The notes under the pieces were generated by a model, which saw only the letters and a program-made list of their open reading frames with translations, was not told the origin of the DNA and did no database searches. A stretch of 64,000 nucleotides of DNA from Flavobacteriaceae bacterium (GTDB lineage: Bacteria > Bacteroidota > Bacteroidia > Flavobacteriales > Flavobacteriaceae): NCBI GenBank assembly GCA_013373105.1, contig JABXIJ010000004.1, positions 1-64,000 of the forward strand, given 5' to 3'. Below are positions 63,058 through 64,000 of the stretch, piece after piece. Positions within the stretch are counted from its first letter, which is position 1, and the number at the start of each line of letters is the position of its first letter. A program made the translations under genes and the position numbers.

Positions 63058-64000
63058 ATGAGTAATTCAAGAAAAAGACATGAAGCTTTGGTTTATCATG
63101 CTAAACCAAAACCAGGAAAAGTTGAAGTTGTCCCTACAAAAAAATACGCTACTCAACATGACTTAGCATTAGCATATTCGCCAGGCGTTGCAGAACCTTG
63201 CCTTGAAATTGAAAAAGATAAAAACAATGTTTATAAATATACATCTAAAGGAAATTTAGTTGCTGTAATTTCTAATGGAACAGCAGTTTTAGGACTAGGA
63301 GATATTGGCCCTGAAGCTTCAAAACCTGTAATGGAAGGTAAAGGGGTTCTATTTAAAATATTTGCAGATATAGATGTTTTTGACATTGAAGTTGATGCTA
63401 CTGATGTCGATAAATTTATAGAAACTGTAAAAGCTATTTCACCAACTTTTGGTGGAATTAACTTAGAAGATATTAAAGCTCCAGAAGCATTTGAAATTGA
63501 AAGAAGGCTAAAAGAGGAATTAGATATTCCTGTAATGCACGATGATCAACATGGAACTGCTATTATTTCTGCAGCAGCTTTAAAAAATGCTATAGAAATT
63601 GCAAATAAAGATTTATCTAAAGCCAAAATTGTAGTAAATGGTGCAGGTGCTGCAGCTATTTCTTGTACTAGATTGTATTTAAAGTTGGGTGCAAAGAGAG
63701 AAAATATCATCATGTGTGATAGCAAAGGTGTTATTAGAAAAGATAGAGATAACCTTACACCTCAAAAAGCAGAGTTTGCTACAGATCAAGATATAAACTC
63801 ACTAGATGAAGCAATGGAAAACGCTGATGTATTTATTGGACTTTCAATGGGAAATGTTGTTTCAGCGAAAATGCTAAAATCAATGGCCAAAAACCCAATT
63901 GTGTTTGCAATGGCAAATCCAGTTCCTGAAATAGATTACGATTTAGCTATTGCAACTAGAGATGATATTATAATGGCCACAGGAAGATCAGATCATCCTA
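63058..64000 (+). CDS. maeB: NADP-dependent malic enzyme, N-terminal part (gene runs off window)
   Basis: Oxidatively decarboxylates malate to pyruvate. About 314 residues are visible before the window ends. They include [16 protein letters not shown], the catalytic region [47 protein letters not shown] (metal-binding Asp pair), and the nucleotide-binding VVNGAGAAA. Enzymes of this type usually continue with a phosphotransacetylase-like domain, giving about 760 residues, but that part lies outside. It was identified by direct reading because no stop codon falls inside the window. Confidence 0.93.
   Translation, partial: MSNSRKRHEALVYHAKPKPGKVEVVPTKKYATQHDLALAYSPGVAEPCLEIEKDKNNVYKYTSKGNLVAVISNGTAVLGLGDIGPEASKPVMEGKGVLFKIFADIDVFDIEVDATDVDKFIETVKAISPTFGGINLEDIKAPEAFEIERRLKEELDIPVMHDDQHGTAIISAAALKNAIEIANKDLSKAKIVVNGAGAAAISCTRLYLKLGAKRENIIMCDSKGVIRKDRDNLTPQKAEFATDQDINSLDEAMENADVFIGLSMGNVVSAKMLKSMAKNPIVFAMANPVPEIDYDLAIATRDDIIMATGRSDHP

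Noticed and set aside
1..64000. tRNA, rRNA, CRISPR arrays, insertion sequences or prophage
   Set aside because: No cloverleaf with CCA-type ends, no regularly spaced identical repeats, no transposase or phage proteins were seen in any frame.

Overview
The window is a 64 kb piece of a strongly AT-rich chromosome from the phylum Bacteroidota, most likely a marine member of the Flavobacteriaceae. The placement rests on several features. There is one C-terminal type IX secretion sorting domain. Promoters have -7 boxes of the TAnnTTTG type, and Shine-Dalgarno sites are almost absent. FtsZ is very long, the division and cell-wall cluster lacks murF and ddl, and the small ribonucleotide reductase subunit carries an N-terminal ATP-cone. 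I see no rRNA, tRNA, CRISPR array, prophage, integron or insertion sequence. Nearly everything is core metabolism or envelope biology.

Layout. 1-7.5 kb: end of an OmpA-type protein, a cyclophilin lipoprotein, a candidate minus-strand small RNA, lysS, a twice-frameshifted zinc-ribbon membrane gene, rsmG, a fatty acid desaturase and an aspartate aminotransferase. 7.5-23 kb: the complete minus-strand division/wall cluster mraZ-rsmH-ftsL-ftsI-murE-mraY-murD-ftsW-murG-murC-ftsQ-ftsA-ftsZ, headed by three 10-bp-spaced repeats that look like MraZ boxes. 23-31.8 kb: hydrolase, engB, pseudouridine synthase, AlkB-like hydroxylase, nitroreductase, penicillin acylase, a sugar aminotransferase and galE. 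31.8-42 kb: dGTPase-like gene, a lipoprotein, a 1157-residue beta-propeller protein with a sorting domain, dxs, tadA and a DPP-IV-type peptidase. 42-48.6 kb: umuDC, a MocR-type regulator divergent from a TonB-dependent receptor, a JmjC/cupin oxygenase, and two tandem mini zinc-ribbon genes, the first broken by a stop. 48.6-64 kb: rseP, SCO protein, feoAB with its small Cys-rich partner, DUF2911, nrdAB, heme A synthase, moaE, DUF3817, moaD, a DUF5686 outer-membrane protein, queG and the start of a malic enzyme.

Several start codons differ from what an ATG/GTG/TTG gene caller would choose. The clearest is murE, whose N-terminal domain is open but has no canonical start, so CTG at 19315 is the best candidate. 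Those for lysS, feoA, dxs, tadA, the penicillin acylase, the sugar aminotransferase and the TonB receptor were moved downstream using promoter position or protein content.

No obviously new multi-gene system is present. The items most worth following up are the small RNA at about 1318-1418, the MocR regulator that lacks the PLP-binding lysine and has three half-sites at its divergent promoter, the non-canonical murE start, the palindromic operator of the feo operon, and the decayed/intact zinc-ribbon pair. Functions are assigned from motifs and general family knowledge; no database search was run.
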